This document shows positions 15,407 to 24,056 of a stretch of DNA of 64,000 nucleotides, one piece after another. The stretch comes from Burkholderiales bacterium (GTDB taxonomy: Bacteria; Pseudomonadota; Gammaproteobacteria; Burkholderiales; UBA6910). The stretch spans positions 1,492,501-1,556,500 of the forward strand of contig BPKG01000001.1 of NCBI GenBank assembly GCA_026005015.1. The letters run 5' to 3'. Below the pieces are notes generated by a model. It was not told the origin of the DNA. It searched no databases and worked only from the letters and a program-made list of their open reading frames with translations. How positions within the stretch are numbered: position 1 is the first letter of the stretch; each line of letters starts with the position of its first letter. A program made the position numbers and the translations under genes.

Positions 15407-16744
15407 ATGGAATGGGACGTGGCGGTGGTGGGCGGCGGGTTCGTGGGGCGGGCCCTCGCCCGGGCGCTTCGGGGCAGCGGGCTCGCGGTGGCGTTGATCG
15501 ACGCGGAGGCCCGGGCACGAACCGCAGGGGGCGTCGAGGGAGGCGAGACGCGCCGGAACGACACCGGAGAGCGGTGCGCTGAAGCGCACCCGACAAGCCT
15601 GATCGACGCGGCAGCGCCGGGGCGAACCGTCGAAGGCCTCGAGGGGCGCGAGACGGTCCGAAATGGCGCCCCCGCGCCCCCCGGGGTCCTTCCCGGCTGG
15701 GATCCCCGCGTCTACGCCGTGAGCCCGGGGAGCCGGGCGTTCCTCGCCGAGCTGGAGGCGTGGGCCCGGCTCGATCCCGCCCGCGTCGCGACCGTGGAGC
15801 GCATGGAGGTCTACGGCGACGACGCCCGCTCCCGGATCGTGTTCAGCGCCTACGAGCTGGGGCGGCCGGCGCTGGCCTATATCGTGGAGCACCGGGCGCT
15901 CCAGGCGGCCCTCGAGTCCGCCCTGGCGGGGCAGGCGAATCTCGCGTGGCGGCGGACGCCCCCGCCCGCGGGCCTGGCCTGGGGCCCCGAGGGCATTGCC
16001 CTCTCCCTGGAAGGGGGCGAGACCCTGGAGGCCCGGCTGGTGGTGGGGGCGGACGGGGCCAACTCCTGGGTGCGGCGCCAGGCGGGGATCGAGGCGACGG
16101 AGAAGCCCTACGGCCAGCAGGCGGTGGTGGCCCATTTCCGCTGCGAGCGCCCCCATCACGGCACCGCCTTCCAGTGGTTCCGGGAGGACGGGGTGCTGGC
16201 GCTGCTGCCCCTGCCGGGGGAGTGCGTCTCCCTGGTCTGGTCCACCTGGGACGCGCACGCGGCGGCGCTCCTCAACCTGGACGATTCCGCACTGGCCGCC
16301 CAAGTGGAGGAGGCCTCCCGGGGCGTGGTGGGGGCGCTCGCCGTGATCTCGCCGCCGGCGGCCTTTCCCCTGCGGCTGGTGAAGGTGCAGCGGCTCGCGG
16401 CGCCCCGGGTGGCCCTGGTGGGGGACGCCGCCCACGCGATCCATCCCCTGGCCGGGCAGGGGGTCAACCTGGGCTTCCAGGACGCGCGGGTACTGGCAGA
16501 GGTCCTCAGGAACCGGGGGCCGGTGACCGACTGCGGCGACTACTTCCTGCTGCGCCGCTACGAGCGGGCCCGCCGGGAGGAGGTGGCCCTGATGCAGCTC
16601 GCCACCGACGGGCTCGCGCGCCTCTTCAGCGCCCGGGCCTGGGGCGTCGGGTGGCTGCGCAACACGGGGCTGCGGCTGGTGGACGCCCTCACGCCCGTGA
16701 AAGCGCGCCTGGCGCAACAGGCGCTGGGCGAGGCGGTCGAATGA
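15407..16744 (+). CDS. UbiH/UbiF/VisC-family FAD monooxygenase with an in-frame repeat insert
   Basis: A 445-residue class A flavin monooxygenase, probably a ring hydroxylase of ubiquinone synthesis. Motifs are the FAD dinucleotide fold VVGGGFVGRALA (residues 7-18), VVGADGANS, and GDAAHAIHPLAGQG near residue 345. Between LID (about 33) and WDPRVYA (98) family members normally have some 15-20 residues; here there are about 64. The extra part is an imperfect in-frame duplication (LIDAEARARTAGGVEGGE and LIDAAAPGRTVEGLEGRE), with a type B REP unit translated as GERCAEAHPTS at the end of the first copy. The start is MEWDVAV at 15407. Confidence 0.88.
   Translation: MEWDVAVVGGGFVGRALARALRGSGLAVALIDAEARARTAGGVEGGETRRNDTGERCAEAHPTSLIDAAAPGRTVEGLEGRETVRNGAPAPPGVLPGWDPRVYAVSPGSRAFLAELEAWARLDPARVATVERMEVYGDDARSRIVFSAYELGRPALAYIVEHRALQAALESALAGQANLAWRRTPPPAGLAWGPEGIALSLEGGETLEARLVVGADGANSWVRRQAGIEATEKPYGQQAVVAHFRCERPHHGTAFQWFREDGVLALLPLPGECVSLVWSTWDAHAAALLNLDDSALAAQVEEASRGVVGALAVISPPAAFPLRLVKVQRLAAPRVALVGDAAHAIHPLAGQGVNLGFQDARVLAEVLRNRGPVTDCGDYFLLRRYERARREEVALMQLATDGLARLFSARAWGVGWLRNTGLRLVDALTPVKARLAQQALGEAVE
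15560..15598. repeat. REP unit inside the monooxygenase coding sequence
   Basis: The segment reads GAGCGGTGCGCTGAAGCGCACC then CGACAAGC. It matches type B units elsewhere (CGGTGCGC...GCGCACC then CTACAA) apart from a few bases. It is in frame with the gene and introduces no stop. Confidence 0.85.
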
Positions 16745-16751
16745 GGATAAT

Positions 16752-16877
16752 GTAGGGTGCGTTGAGCCGCGCGAAACGCACCGGCGGACCGGCAAAGTAC
16801 CGCCGGATGCGGTGCGCTGAAGCGCACCCTACAGGAGGGCTCGACATACCAGAGCGGTGCGCCCAGGCGCACCCTAC
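16752..16877. repeat. REP cluster 7
   Basis: A type A unit (16752-16783), then type B units (about 16808-16833 and 16854-16877), lie between the monooxygenase and the DsbC-like gene. The last unit ends 25 bases before the next start codon. Confidence 0.88.
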
Positions 16878-16901
16878 CGCAACGACGAAAGGGATCGTGC
16901 C

Positions 16902-17657
16902 GTGCTGAAATCCGTCTTGACCGCCGGGATGGCGGCCGTACTCGCGGTGCTGCCCTCCGCCTTCGCCCGCGCCGACGCCGAGGCGGCGAAGAAGGCGCTG
17001 GAGGCGCGCTTGCAGGGGGAGCGCATCGAAAGCGTGAAACCCACGCCATTTCCCGGCCTCTACGAGGTGATCGTGGCGAGCCCCCGGGGCAGCCTGGTGA
17101 TGTACACCGACGAAAAGGCCCAGTTCCTGTTCGCCGGCGGGGCGCTTCTGGACGTGCGCACCTCCCCCTACAAGGACCTTACCCGGGAGACGGTGAGCCG
17201 GCTCAACGCCGCCCTGATCAACGGGTCGCTCAAGCTCGCGGTGAAGCGGGTGAAGGGCAACGGCCAGCGCACCCTCATCACCTTCGAGGACCCCAATTGC
17301 CCTTACTGCAAGGCGCTGCAGAAGGAACTGGTGCAGCTTACCGACGTCACCATCTACACCTTCCTGTGGCCGTTCCTCTCCGAGAGTTCCCTCACCAAGT
17401 CCCAGGCCGTCTGGTGCGCCAAGGACCGGGGCAAGGCGTTCGAGGATCTGATGCTGCGGGACCAGGTGCCTCCCGCCGACAAGGCGGGCTGCGAGTACCG
17501 GGCGGAGCCCGTGCACGACATGGCCCGGCGCCTGGGCCTGCAGGGCACCCCCGCCATCTTCCTCGCCGACGGCACCGAGTACACGGGCCCCCGCACCGCG
17601 CAAGCGCTGGATCAAGCCCTCAAGGAGGCGAAGACCGCGGGCGGAGGGGGGCGATGA
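16902..17657 (+). CDS. DsbC/DsbG-like thiol:disulfide interchange protein
   Basis: A 251-residue periplasmic protein. A signal peptide (about residues 1-24, ending AFARA), an N-terminal dimerisation-type domain and a thioredoxin-fold domain are visible. The redox motif is CPYC (C133 and C136) and a cis-Pro occurs in LQGTPAIF. It probably isomerises or reduces wrong disulfides in exported proteins. The GTG start at 16902 has AAAGGGAT upstream; the ATG further upstream lies inside a REP and is rejected. Confidence 0.9.
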   Translation: MLKSVLTAGMAAVLAVLPSAFARADAEAAKKALEARLQGERIESVKPTPFPGLYEVIVASPRGSLVMYTDEKAQFLFAGGALLDVRTSPYKDLTRETVSRLNAALINGSLKLAVKRVKGNGQRTLITFEDPNCPYCKALQKELVQLTDVTIYTFLWPFLSESSLTKSQAVWCAKDRGKAFEDLMLRDQVPPADKAGCEYRAEPVHDMARRLGLQGTPAIFLADGTEYTGPRTAQALDQALKEAKTAGGGGR

Positions 17658-17725
17658 GGCAAAGCCGCCCGCCCCGTCCCGCCGCCCCGCCGGCCCCGCC
17701 CGGCTCTTCCGCCTGAGGCCGCGCC

Positions 17726-17839
17726 ATGTGGGTGGTGCTGCTGGAGACCGCCCTCGCCCTCGGGCTGGTCGTCTTCATCGTGTGGTGGACGATGCCGCGC
17801 AAGGGGCGGCGCGACGAGGGACCGGACCGGGAGGGGTAG
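17726..17839 (+). CDS. Small single-pass membrane protein (37 aa)
   Basis: The short frame reads MWVVLLETALALGLVVFIVW followed by WTMPRKGRRDEGPDREG, a membrane segment with a basic/acidic cytoplasmic tail. It lies between the DsbC-like gene and the convergent apaG gene, with a weak TGAGG upstream. The composition strongly suggests a real membrane peptide, but no family is recognised. Confidence 0.5.
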   Translation: MWVVLLETALALGLVVFIVWWTMPRKGRRDEGPDREG

Positions 17840-17855
17840 AAACCCGCGCCCGCCC

Positions 17856-18239
17856 TCAATGGAGCATGCGGGGCGCGCTCAGGGTGAACTCGGGGATGGG
17901 CGCTTCGAAGGTCACCCCGTCCTCGGCCCGCATGTGGTAGCGGCCGGTCATGGTGCCCACGGGGGTGGCGATGGCGGTGCCGCTCGTGTATTCGAAGCTC
18001 TCCCCGGGGCGCAGCACCGGTTGCTCGCCCACCACCCCCAGGCCCCGCACTTCCTGCACCCGGTTGTCCGCGTCGGTGATGATCCAGTGGCGGCTCATGA
18101 GCTGGGCGGCGACCGTGCCGGTGTTGGTGAGGGTGATGGTGTAGGCAAACACGTAGCGGCTTTCCGCCTCGTCCGACTGGTCGGGCAGGTAGGTGGTGCG
18201 CGCCTTCACGTCGATCCGGTAAATTTTGCGTTCGCTCAT
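17856..18239 (-). CDS. apaG: ApaG (CO2+/Mg2+ efflux-associated) protein
   Basis: A 127-residue single-domain ApaG protein with a fibronectin-like fold. It is recognised by YVFAYTITLTNTG, LMSRHWIITDADN, and VRGLGVVGEQPVLRPGE followed by YTSG. The start is set at ATG 18239 (MSERKIYRI); the longer upstream frame is not conserved. It is divergent from rpe. The cellular role is not firmly known. Confidence 0.93.
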   Translation of the reverse strand: MSERKIYRIDVKARTTYLPDQSDEAESRYVFAYTITLTNTGTVAAQLMSRHWIITDADNRVQEVRGLGVVGEQPVLRPGESFEYTSGTAIATPVGTMTGRYHMRAEDGVTFEAPIPEFTLSAPRMLH

Positions 18240-18398
18240 AGGGTACCCTCGCCGAGGCCAGGCTTGCATTGCACACCAAAGGCGCGGCGGGCACAAGCGC
18301 CGCAGCATAACGGCGGCTTTTCCCGGCAATCAGCGCCCGTTATGCAGCCGGGGAGGCAATCCCGCTAAAATCCGAGCTTTATCGCCTGCGGAGGGTCC

Positions 18399-19063
18399 AT
18401 GCCCACGTACCGGATCGCCCCCAGCATCCTTTCGGCCAACTTCGCGCGCCTGGGCGAGGAGGTGACCTCGGTCATCGCCGCCGGAGCCGACCTGATCCAC
18501 TTCGATGTGATGGACAACCATTACGTGCCCAACCTCACCATCGGGCCGCTGGTGTGCGAGGCGATCCGGCCCTCACCGAAGCGCCCATCGACGTGCACCT
18601 GATGGTGAAGCCCGTGGACCGGATCGTGCCGGACTTCGCCAAGGCGGGCGCCAACATCATCTCCTTCCACCCCGAGGCCTCGGAGCACGTGGACCGCACC
18701 ATCGGCCTGATCCACGACTGCGGCTGCAAGGCGGGGCTGGTGTTCAACCCGGCGACACCGCTCCATTACCTGGACTGGACCCTGGGGAAGCTGGACCTGG
18801 TGCTCATCATGTCGGTCAACCCGGGCTTCGGCGGGCAGAAGTTCATCCCCACGGCCCTCGAGAAGCTTCGGGAGGTGCGCCGGCGGATCGACGCGAGCGG
18901 GCGCGACATCTGGCTGGAGGTGGACGGGGGCGTGAAGGTGGACAACATCGCGGAGATCGCCCGGGCCGGGGCGGACACCTTCGTCGCCGGCTCCGCGATC
19001 TACGGGACCAAGGACTACAAGGCGACCATCGCAGCGATGCGGGCGGAGCTGGAAAAAGCCTGA
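18399..19063 (+). CDS. rpe: Ribulose-phosphate 3-epimerase, one frameshift
   Basis: A TIM-barrel metalloenzyme of the pentose phosphate/Calvin pathway. Residues 1-58 read in one frame ([20 protein letters not shown]) and the rest in another ([20 protein letters not shown] through [12 protein letters not shown] and WLEVDGGVK). The break is near 18572, where one base appears to be missing between CGGCCC and TCACC. All metal and substrate motifs are present across the two frames, so a sequence error is likelier than loss of this important gene. It is the first gene of rpe-gph-trpEGDC. Confidence 0.9.
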
Positions 19064-19074
19064 GGCCGAAACAC

Positions 19075-19784
19075 GTGAATTCCCGCTTCCCCATCCCCGT
19101 GGGCGCGGTCGTTCTGGATCTCGACGGGACCCTGCTCGACACCGTCGATGACCTGGCGGTGGCGGCAAACGCCATGCTCCAGGAGCTGGGTTTCGAACCG
19201 TTGCCGGAGCCCGTCATTCGCACCCACATCGGCAAGGGCCTCCAGAACCTGGTCACCCGTTGCCTGGCGGAGGTGACCGGCGCTGAGCCGACTGCGGCGC
19301 AGGTCGAGCGGGCATTGGCTGTCTTCGAGCCCCATTACCGGGCGAACCTGTGCGTGCGCACCCGTCCCTACCCCGGCGTAGTGGAGGGGCTCGAAGCGCT
19401 GCGCCAAGCGGGTTTCCCGCTCGGCTGCGTGACCAACAAGGCGGAACGCTTCACCGCTGCCGCTGCTCCGCAAGCGGGCCTTGCCCGTATTTCGACCTGG
19501 TGCTGCGGGGCGACACCCTGCCGCGCAAGAAGCCGGACCCGATGCCCCTCCTCTACGCGGCACGGCACTTCGGCGTCGCCCCGGGCGAGCTCCTGCTGGT
19601 GGGCGACTCCCCCAACGACACCCGGGCGGCCCGGGCGGCCGGCTGCCCGGTGGTGTGCGTGCCCTACGGCTACAACGAGGGGACCGAGGTGCAGGACCTC
19701 GATTGCGATGCTATAGTAGCGGGCGTGGACGAGGTGCCCCGGCTGGTGCGCAAGGCCCGCCCCGCCGCCGGGCGCCCCCAGTAG
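19075..19784 (+). CDS. gph: Phosphoglycolate phosphatase, frameshifted
   Basis: A HAD-family phosphatase that removes 2-phosphoglycolate. The nucleophile motif VVLDLDGTLLDTVDDLAV is near the GTG start (19075, with GAGG upstream). After VTNKAERFT the frame is lost around 19455-19490. It resumes as PYFDLVLRGDTLPRKKPDP, then LVGDSPNDTRAARAAGCPV with the metal-binding acidic residues. At least one and probably two indels are present. It lies 11 bases after rpe. Confidence 0.88.
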
Positions 19785-19807
19785 GAATTTTTCCGCCAAG
19801 TTCAGCC

Positions 19808-19873
19808 GTGAGCTCCAAGAGGATTGAAATCGAACGGTTCGCGCTCCGCCGCTGGCGCCCCTGGCGCCCGTGA
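19808..19873 (+). promoter_or_regulatory. trpL: Candidate trp leader peptide (trpL)
   Basis: A 21-codon frame starting GTG encodes MSSKRIEIERFALRRWRPWR plus a final Pro. It has two tryptophan codons near its end and stops 60 bases before the trpE start. Such a peptide is the sensor of transcription attenuation: ribosome stalling at the Trp codons would change folding of the downstream RNA. Downstream are a GGCG/CGCC hairpin (19885-19897) and GGTTTCAAACC followed by CTTTT. The ribosome-binding site is weak and the terminator is not strong, so this is a candidate only. Confidence 0.45.
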
Positions 19874-19933
19874 CGCGTATCCAGGCGCTTCGCCCTGCCG
19901 TTTCCGGTTTCAAACCCTTTTGTGGAGACTTCC

Positions 19934-21400
19934 GTGACTGAACAGGAATTCGACAATCTGGCCGCGCGCGGCTACAACCGCGTGCCCGTGGTCCTCGAGA
20001 CCCTGGCCGATCTGGACACGCCCCTCTCCCTCTATCTCAAGCTCGCCGGCGAGCCCTACTCCTACTTGCTGGAGTCGGTGATCGGGGGCGAGCGCTTCGG
20101 CCGCTATTCCATCATCGGGCTGCCCGCCGAGCTGCGCATCGAGGTGAAGGGCCACCGCGTCGGCCTGGTCCGGCGGGGGCTTGCCGTGGAAGAGCACGAA
20201 ACCCCCGATCCCCTGGGCTTTCTCCAAGCGTATCTTGCCCGCTTCCGCGCCGCGCCGCTGGCGGCGGCCCCCGCTTCTGCGGCGGGCTCGTGGGCTACTT
20301 CGGCTACGACACGGTGCGCTACATCGAGCCGCGGCTAGCCCGCACCGACAAGCCGGACGCCCTCGGCACGCCGGACATCCTGCTGCTCCTCTCCGAGGAG
20401 CTGGCGGTGATCGACAACCTGCTGGGCAAGCTCTACCTGGTGGTGTACGCCGATCCCCGGGAGCCGGGCGCCTACGCCCGGGCGCGCCGGCGCCTCGCCG
20501 AGCTGCTCGCGCGCCTGCGCCAGCCGGTGGCGATCCCAGCGAGCGACCCCTGCCCCTCCGGACCCACGGCTTGCGAGTTCGCGCGAGGATGCCTTCATCG
20601 AGGCGGTAGAGCGGGCCAAGCGCTACATCTTCGCGGGCGACATCATGCAGGTGGTGCTCTCCCAGCGCATGCGCCAGCCCGTTCCAGCCTCGCCCCCTCG
20701 CCCTGTACCGGGCGCTCAGCGGATGAATCCCTCGCCCTACATGTTCTACTTCGACTCGACACTTCCACGTGGTGGGGGCCTCGCCCGGAGATCCTGGTCC
20801 GGCTGGAGGGCGAGCCGGTGACGGTGCGGCCCATCGCCGGCACCCGCCCCCGGGGACGACGCCGGACGAGGACGCCCGCTCGCGGCGGAGCTGCTCGCCG
20901 ACCCCAAGGAGCGCGCCGAGCACGTGATGCTCATGGACCTGGGCCGCAACGACGTGGGCGGGTGGCCGCTACGGGACGCGTGCGGGTCACCGAGAACATG
21001 GTGATCGAGCGCTACTCCCACGTCATGCACATCGTGTCCAACGTCGGAGGGCGGCTGCGCCCGGCGCTCGGGGCGCTGGACGTGCTCGAGGCCACCTTCC
21101 CGCCGGGCACGGTCACCGGCGCCCCAAGGTGCGCGCCATGGAGATCATCGACGAGCTGGAGCCCGTCCGGCGCGGCGTCTACGCCGGCGCCGTGGGCTAC
21201 GTGGGCTTCAACGGCGACATGGATCTCGCCATCGCCATCCGGACGGCGGTGGTGAAGGACGGCGCCTCTACGTGCAGGCGGGCGCCGGGATCGTGGCCGA
21301 CTCGGTCCCGCGCAACGAATGGAGCGAGACCCTGAACAAGGCGCGCGCGCTCCTGCGGGCGTCCGAGCTGGCCGCACGCGGGGTTGGTACAAGGTGGTGA
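19934..21400 (+). CDS. trpE: Anthranilate synthase component I, many frameshifts
   Basis: The chorismate-using subunit of anthranilate synthase. Pieces of the normal protein occur in all three frames in the correct order: [97 protein letters not shown] and GAGIVADS. Breaks lie near 20285, 20590, 20690, 20760, 20855-20875, 20960, 21125 and 21265. This density of single-base indels points to poor sequence, not to gradual decay, because the codon content is otherwise perfect. The start GTG 19934 has TGGAGAC upstream. Confidence 0.88.
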
Positions 21401-21405
21401 AAATC

Positions 21406-22038
21406 ATGCTGCTCGATGATCGACAATTACGACTCCTTCACCTACAACCTAGTGCAGTACCTGGGCGAGCTGGGGCAGGAGGTGAAGGTCGCCCGCAACG
21501 ACGAGATCACGCTGGAGGAGATCGAGGCCCTCGATCCCCAGTACATCGTCATCAGCCCGGGGCCTTGCACGCCCAACGAGGCCGGGGTGTCGGTGCCGCT
21601 GATCCAGCGCTTCGCGGGCCGGATCCCTATCCTGGGGGTCTGCCTGGGGCACCAGGCGATCGGGCAGGCCTTCGGCGGCCGCATCGTGCACGCCCGAGCG
21701 CTCATGCACGGCAAGACCTCCCGCATCCACCATACGGGGGAAGGCGTGTTTCGCGGGCTGCCGGACGGGTTCGAAGCGACCCGCTACCACTCCCTGGTGA
21801 TCGAGCGCTCGAGCCTGCCCGACTGCCTCGCGGTGACGGCCTGGACCGACGACGGGGAGATCATGGGGGTGCGGCACAAGGCGTTCCGGGTGGAGGGCGT
21901 GCAGTTCCATCCGGAGTCCATCCTGACCCAGCACGGGCACGCCCTGCTCGGCAACTTTCTATGGCCGGAAGGGCCGCCGGAGCAAGCCGCCGCCCCGGGA
22001 CGGGAGCGCAAGAGAGCGCCGAAAGGAGGAAGGCATGA
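21406..22038 (+). CDS. trpG: Anthranilate synthase component II, frameshifted at both ends
   Basis: The glutamine amidotransferase subunit. The body is intact from [18 protein letters not shown] (ATG 21416) through the nucleophile motif [15 protein letters not shown] to [16 protein letters not shown]. The likely true start is ATG 21406 (MLL-MIDN), with one extra G between. Near 21960 the frame should shift again so that the gene ends in TGA overlapping the trpD start (ATGA at 22035-22038); as written, the frame runs on into trpD. Two indels are therefore inferred. Confidence 0.88.
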   Translation: MLLDDRQLRLLHLQPSAVPGRAGAGGEGRPQRRDHAGGDRGPRSPVHRHQPGALHAQRGRGVGAADPALRGPDPYPGGLPGAPGDRAGLRRPHRARPSAHARQDLPHPPYGGRRVSRAAGRVRSDPLPLPGDRALEPARLPRGDGLDRRRGDHGGAAQGVPGGGRAVPSGVHPDPARARPARQLSMAGRAAGASRRPGTGAQESAERRKA

Positions 22039-23061
22039 CGCCCCAGGAAGCGTTGAACCGCCTGATCGACAACCGGGAGATCTTCTACGACGAGATGCTC
22101 TCGGTCATGCGCCAGATCATGAACGGCGAGATGACGCCGGCCCAGATCGCCGCCATCCTCATGGGCCTGCGGGTCAAGAAGGAAACCATCGGCGAGATCA
22201 CCGCCGCGGCCCAGGTGATGCGGGAGTTCGCCACCTCGGTGCCGGTGGAGGACAGCGCCCATCTGGTGGACACCTGCGGCACCGGGGGGGACAACGCCCA
22301 CACGTTCAACGTGTCCACGGCCTCCGCGTTCGTCGCCGCCGCCGCCGGCGCCCGGGTAGCCAAGCACGGTGGGCGGTCGGTGTCCTCCAAAAGCGGCAGC
22401 GCCGACGTGCTGGAAGCCCTGGGCGCCTGGGTCCAGCTCACCCCCGAGCAGGTCGCCCGGTGCATCGAACAGAGTGGGCATCGGCTTCATGTTCGCCCCC
22501 AATTTCCACGCCGCCATGAAGCACGCCGCGCCGGTGCGGCGGGAGCTGGGGGTGCGCACCCTGTTCAACATCCTGGGGCCCCTCACCAATCCGGCGGGCG
22601 CCAGGAACCAGCTCCTGGGCGTGTTCCACCCGGACCTGGTGGGCATCCAGGTGCGGGTGCTCCAGCGCCTGGGCAGCCGCCACGTGATGGTGGTGCACGG
22701 GCTGGACGGGGTCGACGAGATCTCCATCTGCGCCGAAACCATGGTGGGGGAACTCAAGAACGGCGAGATCTCCGAGTACACCCTGCACCCGGCCCAGTTC
22801 GGGATGAAGCTGGGCGAGCCCGCCGCGATCCGGGTGGAGGACGCCGCCCAGGCGAAGGGCATGCTGCTCGGGGTGCTGGACAATGTCCCCGGGCCGGCCC
22901 GGGACATGGTGCTGCTCAACGCCGGCGCGACCCTCTACCTGGCCGGCGTCACGAAGACCATGGAACAGGGCATCGAAAAGGCCGCCGCGGCACTGGAGAG
23001 CGGCGCGGCGCGGCGCAAGCTGGAAGCCTTCGTCGAGCTGACCAATCGGTTCCGGGGCTGA
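22035..23061 (+). CDS. trpD: Anthranilate phosphoribosyltransferase, one frameshift
   Basis: This enzyme joins anthranilate to PRPP. The N-terminal part contains [18 protein letters not shown], the PRPP-binding signature, then [20 protein letters not shown]. The frame breaks near 22470 (after VARCIEQ) and resumes as [20 protein letters not shown] to [21 protein letters not shown] ribosome-binding region precedes the ATG, and the start overlaps trpG. A single indel restores a full-length protein. Confidence 0.92.
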
Positions 23062-23084
23062 ACCTGGATATTCGACGAAAGACG

Positions 23085-24056
23085 ATGGCTGACATCCTGG
23101 AGCGCATCCTCGCCGCGAAGGCGGAGGAGGTGGCCGCGGCCCGCGCGGCACTGCCCCTGGAGGCAGTCCGGGAACGAGCCCAGACCGCGCCCCCGGCGCG
23201 GGACTTTGCCGGCGCCCTGCGCGGGCGCATCGCCGCGGGCCGGCCCGCCGTCATCGCCGAGATCAAGAAGGCGAGCCCCAGCAAAGGGGTGCTGCGGGAG
23301 CGATTCGACCCGGAAGCGATCGCCCGTAGCTACGCCCGCCACGGGGCGGCGTGCCTGTCGGTGCTCACCGACCGGGCGTTCTTCCAGGGAAGCCCGGATC
23401 ACCTCCGGGCGGCCCGCGCCGCCTGCGAGCTGCCGGTGCTACGCAAGGACTTCGTGATCGATCCGTACCAGGTGTTCGAAGCGCGGGCCATGGGGGCGGA
23501 CTGCATCCTGGTGATCGTGGCGGCGTTTCGGCTTGCCGCGGGAGCCCGCCAGCCCTCTCCCCCGTCCCCTCTCCCCACGGGAGAGGGAGATCCACCAGCG
23601 GGCGGCGCCACCTGGCCTCCCGTCTCCTGGGAAAGCGAAAGCAGCGACCCCGCCTCCCCCCCGGGGGGAGGGGCTGGGGGAGAGGGCCCTTCCTGCGGGG
23701 CCCCCGGCTACGACCTTGCCCGCATGCAAGCGCTCGAGTCCCTCGCCCATTCCCTGGGCATGGCGGTGCTGGCGGAGGTCCACGACGGGGAGGAGCTGGC
23801 GGCGGCCCTCACCCTTGCCACGCCTTTGATCGGCATCAACAACCGGAACCTGCGCACTTTCGAAACCCGCCTGGAGACTACCCTCGGACTCCTCGACCGG
23901 GTCCCGCCCGCCCGGATCGTGGTGACCGAAAGCGGGATCCTGACCCCCGGGGACGTGGCCCGCCTGCGCGCCCGGGGGGTTCACGCCTTCCTGGTAGGAG
24001 AAGCGTTCATGCGGGCGGAAGACCCGGGCGCCGAGCTCGCCCGGCTGTTCGCCTAA
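23085..24056 (+). CDS. trpC: Indole-3-glycerol phosphate synthase with a ~61-residue in-frame insert
   Basis: A TIM-barrel enzyme that closes the indole ring. All eight strands are readable: [29 protein letters not shown] (catalytic Lys), [35 protein letters not shown] and AFLVGEAF. The protein has 323 residues where about 260-265 is usual. The surplus (about residues 148-208) falls in the loop after strand 4, on the active-site face. It is a low-complexity Pro/Gly/Ser-rich translation of an inverted-repeat element (23553-23688). There is no stop and no frameshift in this gene. Confidence 0.93.
   Translation: MADILERILAAKAEEVAAARAALPLEAVRERAQTAPPARDFAGALRGRIAAGRPAVIAEIKKASPSKGVLRERFDPEAIARSYARHGAACLSVLTDRAFFQGSPDHLRAARAACELPVLRKDFVIDPYQVFEARAMGADCILVIVAAFRLAAGARQPSPPSPLPTGEGDPPAGGATWPPVSWESESSDPASPPGGGAGGEGPSCGAPGYDLARMQALESLAHSLGMAVLAEVHDGEELAAALTLATPLIGINNRNLRTFETRLETTLGLLDRVPPARIVVTESGILTPGDVARLRARGVHAFLVGEAFMRAEDPGAELARLFA
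23553..23688. repeat. CCCTCTCC-type inverted-repeat element inside trpC
   Basis: About 136 bases with imperfect terminal inverted repeats: CCCTCTCCCCCGTCCCCTC at the left and GGGGCTGGGGGAGAGGGC at the right. Internal palindromes are CCCTCTCCC-CAC-GGGAGAGGG and CCTCCCCCCCGGGGGGAGG. It looks like a small non-autonomous (MITE-like) repeat. A relative of its left end recurs in the spacer near 56744. Confidence 0.8.

Noticed and set aside
19934-21400. Programmed frameshifting in trpE
   Set aside because: About eight breaks without any slippery sequence or stimulatory structure cannot be programmed; sequence error fits better.
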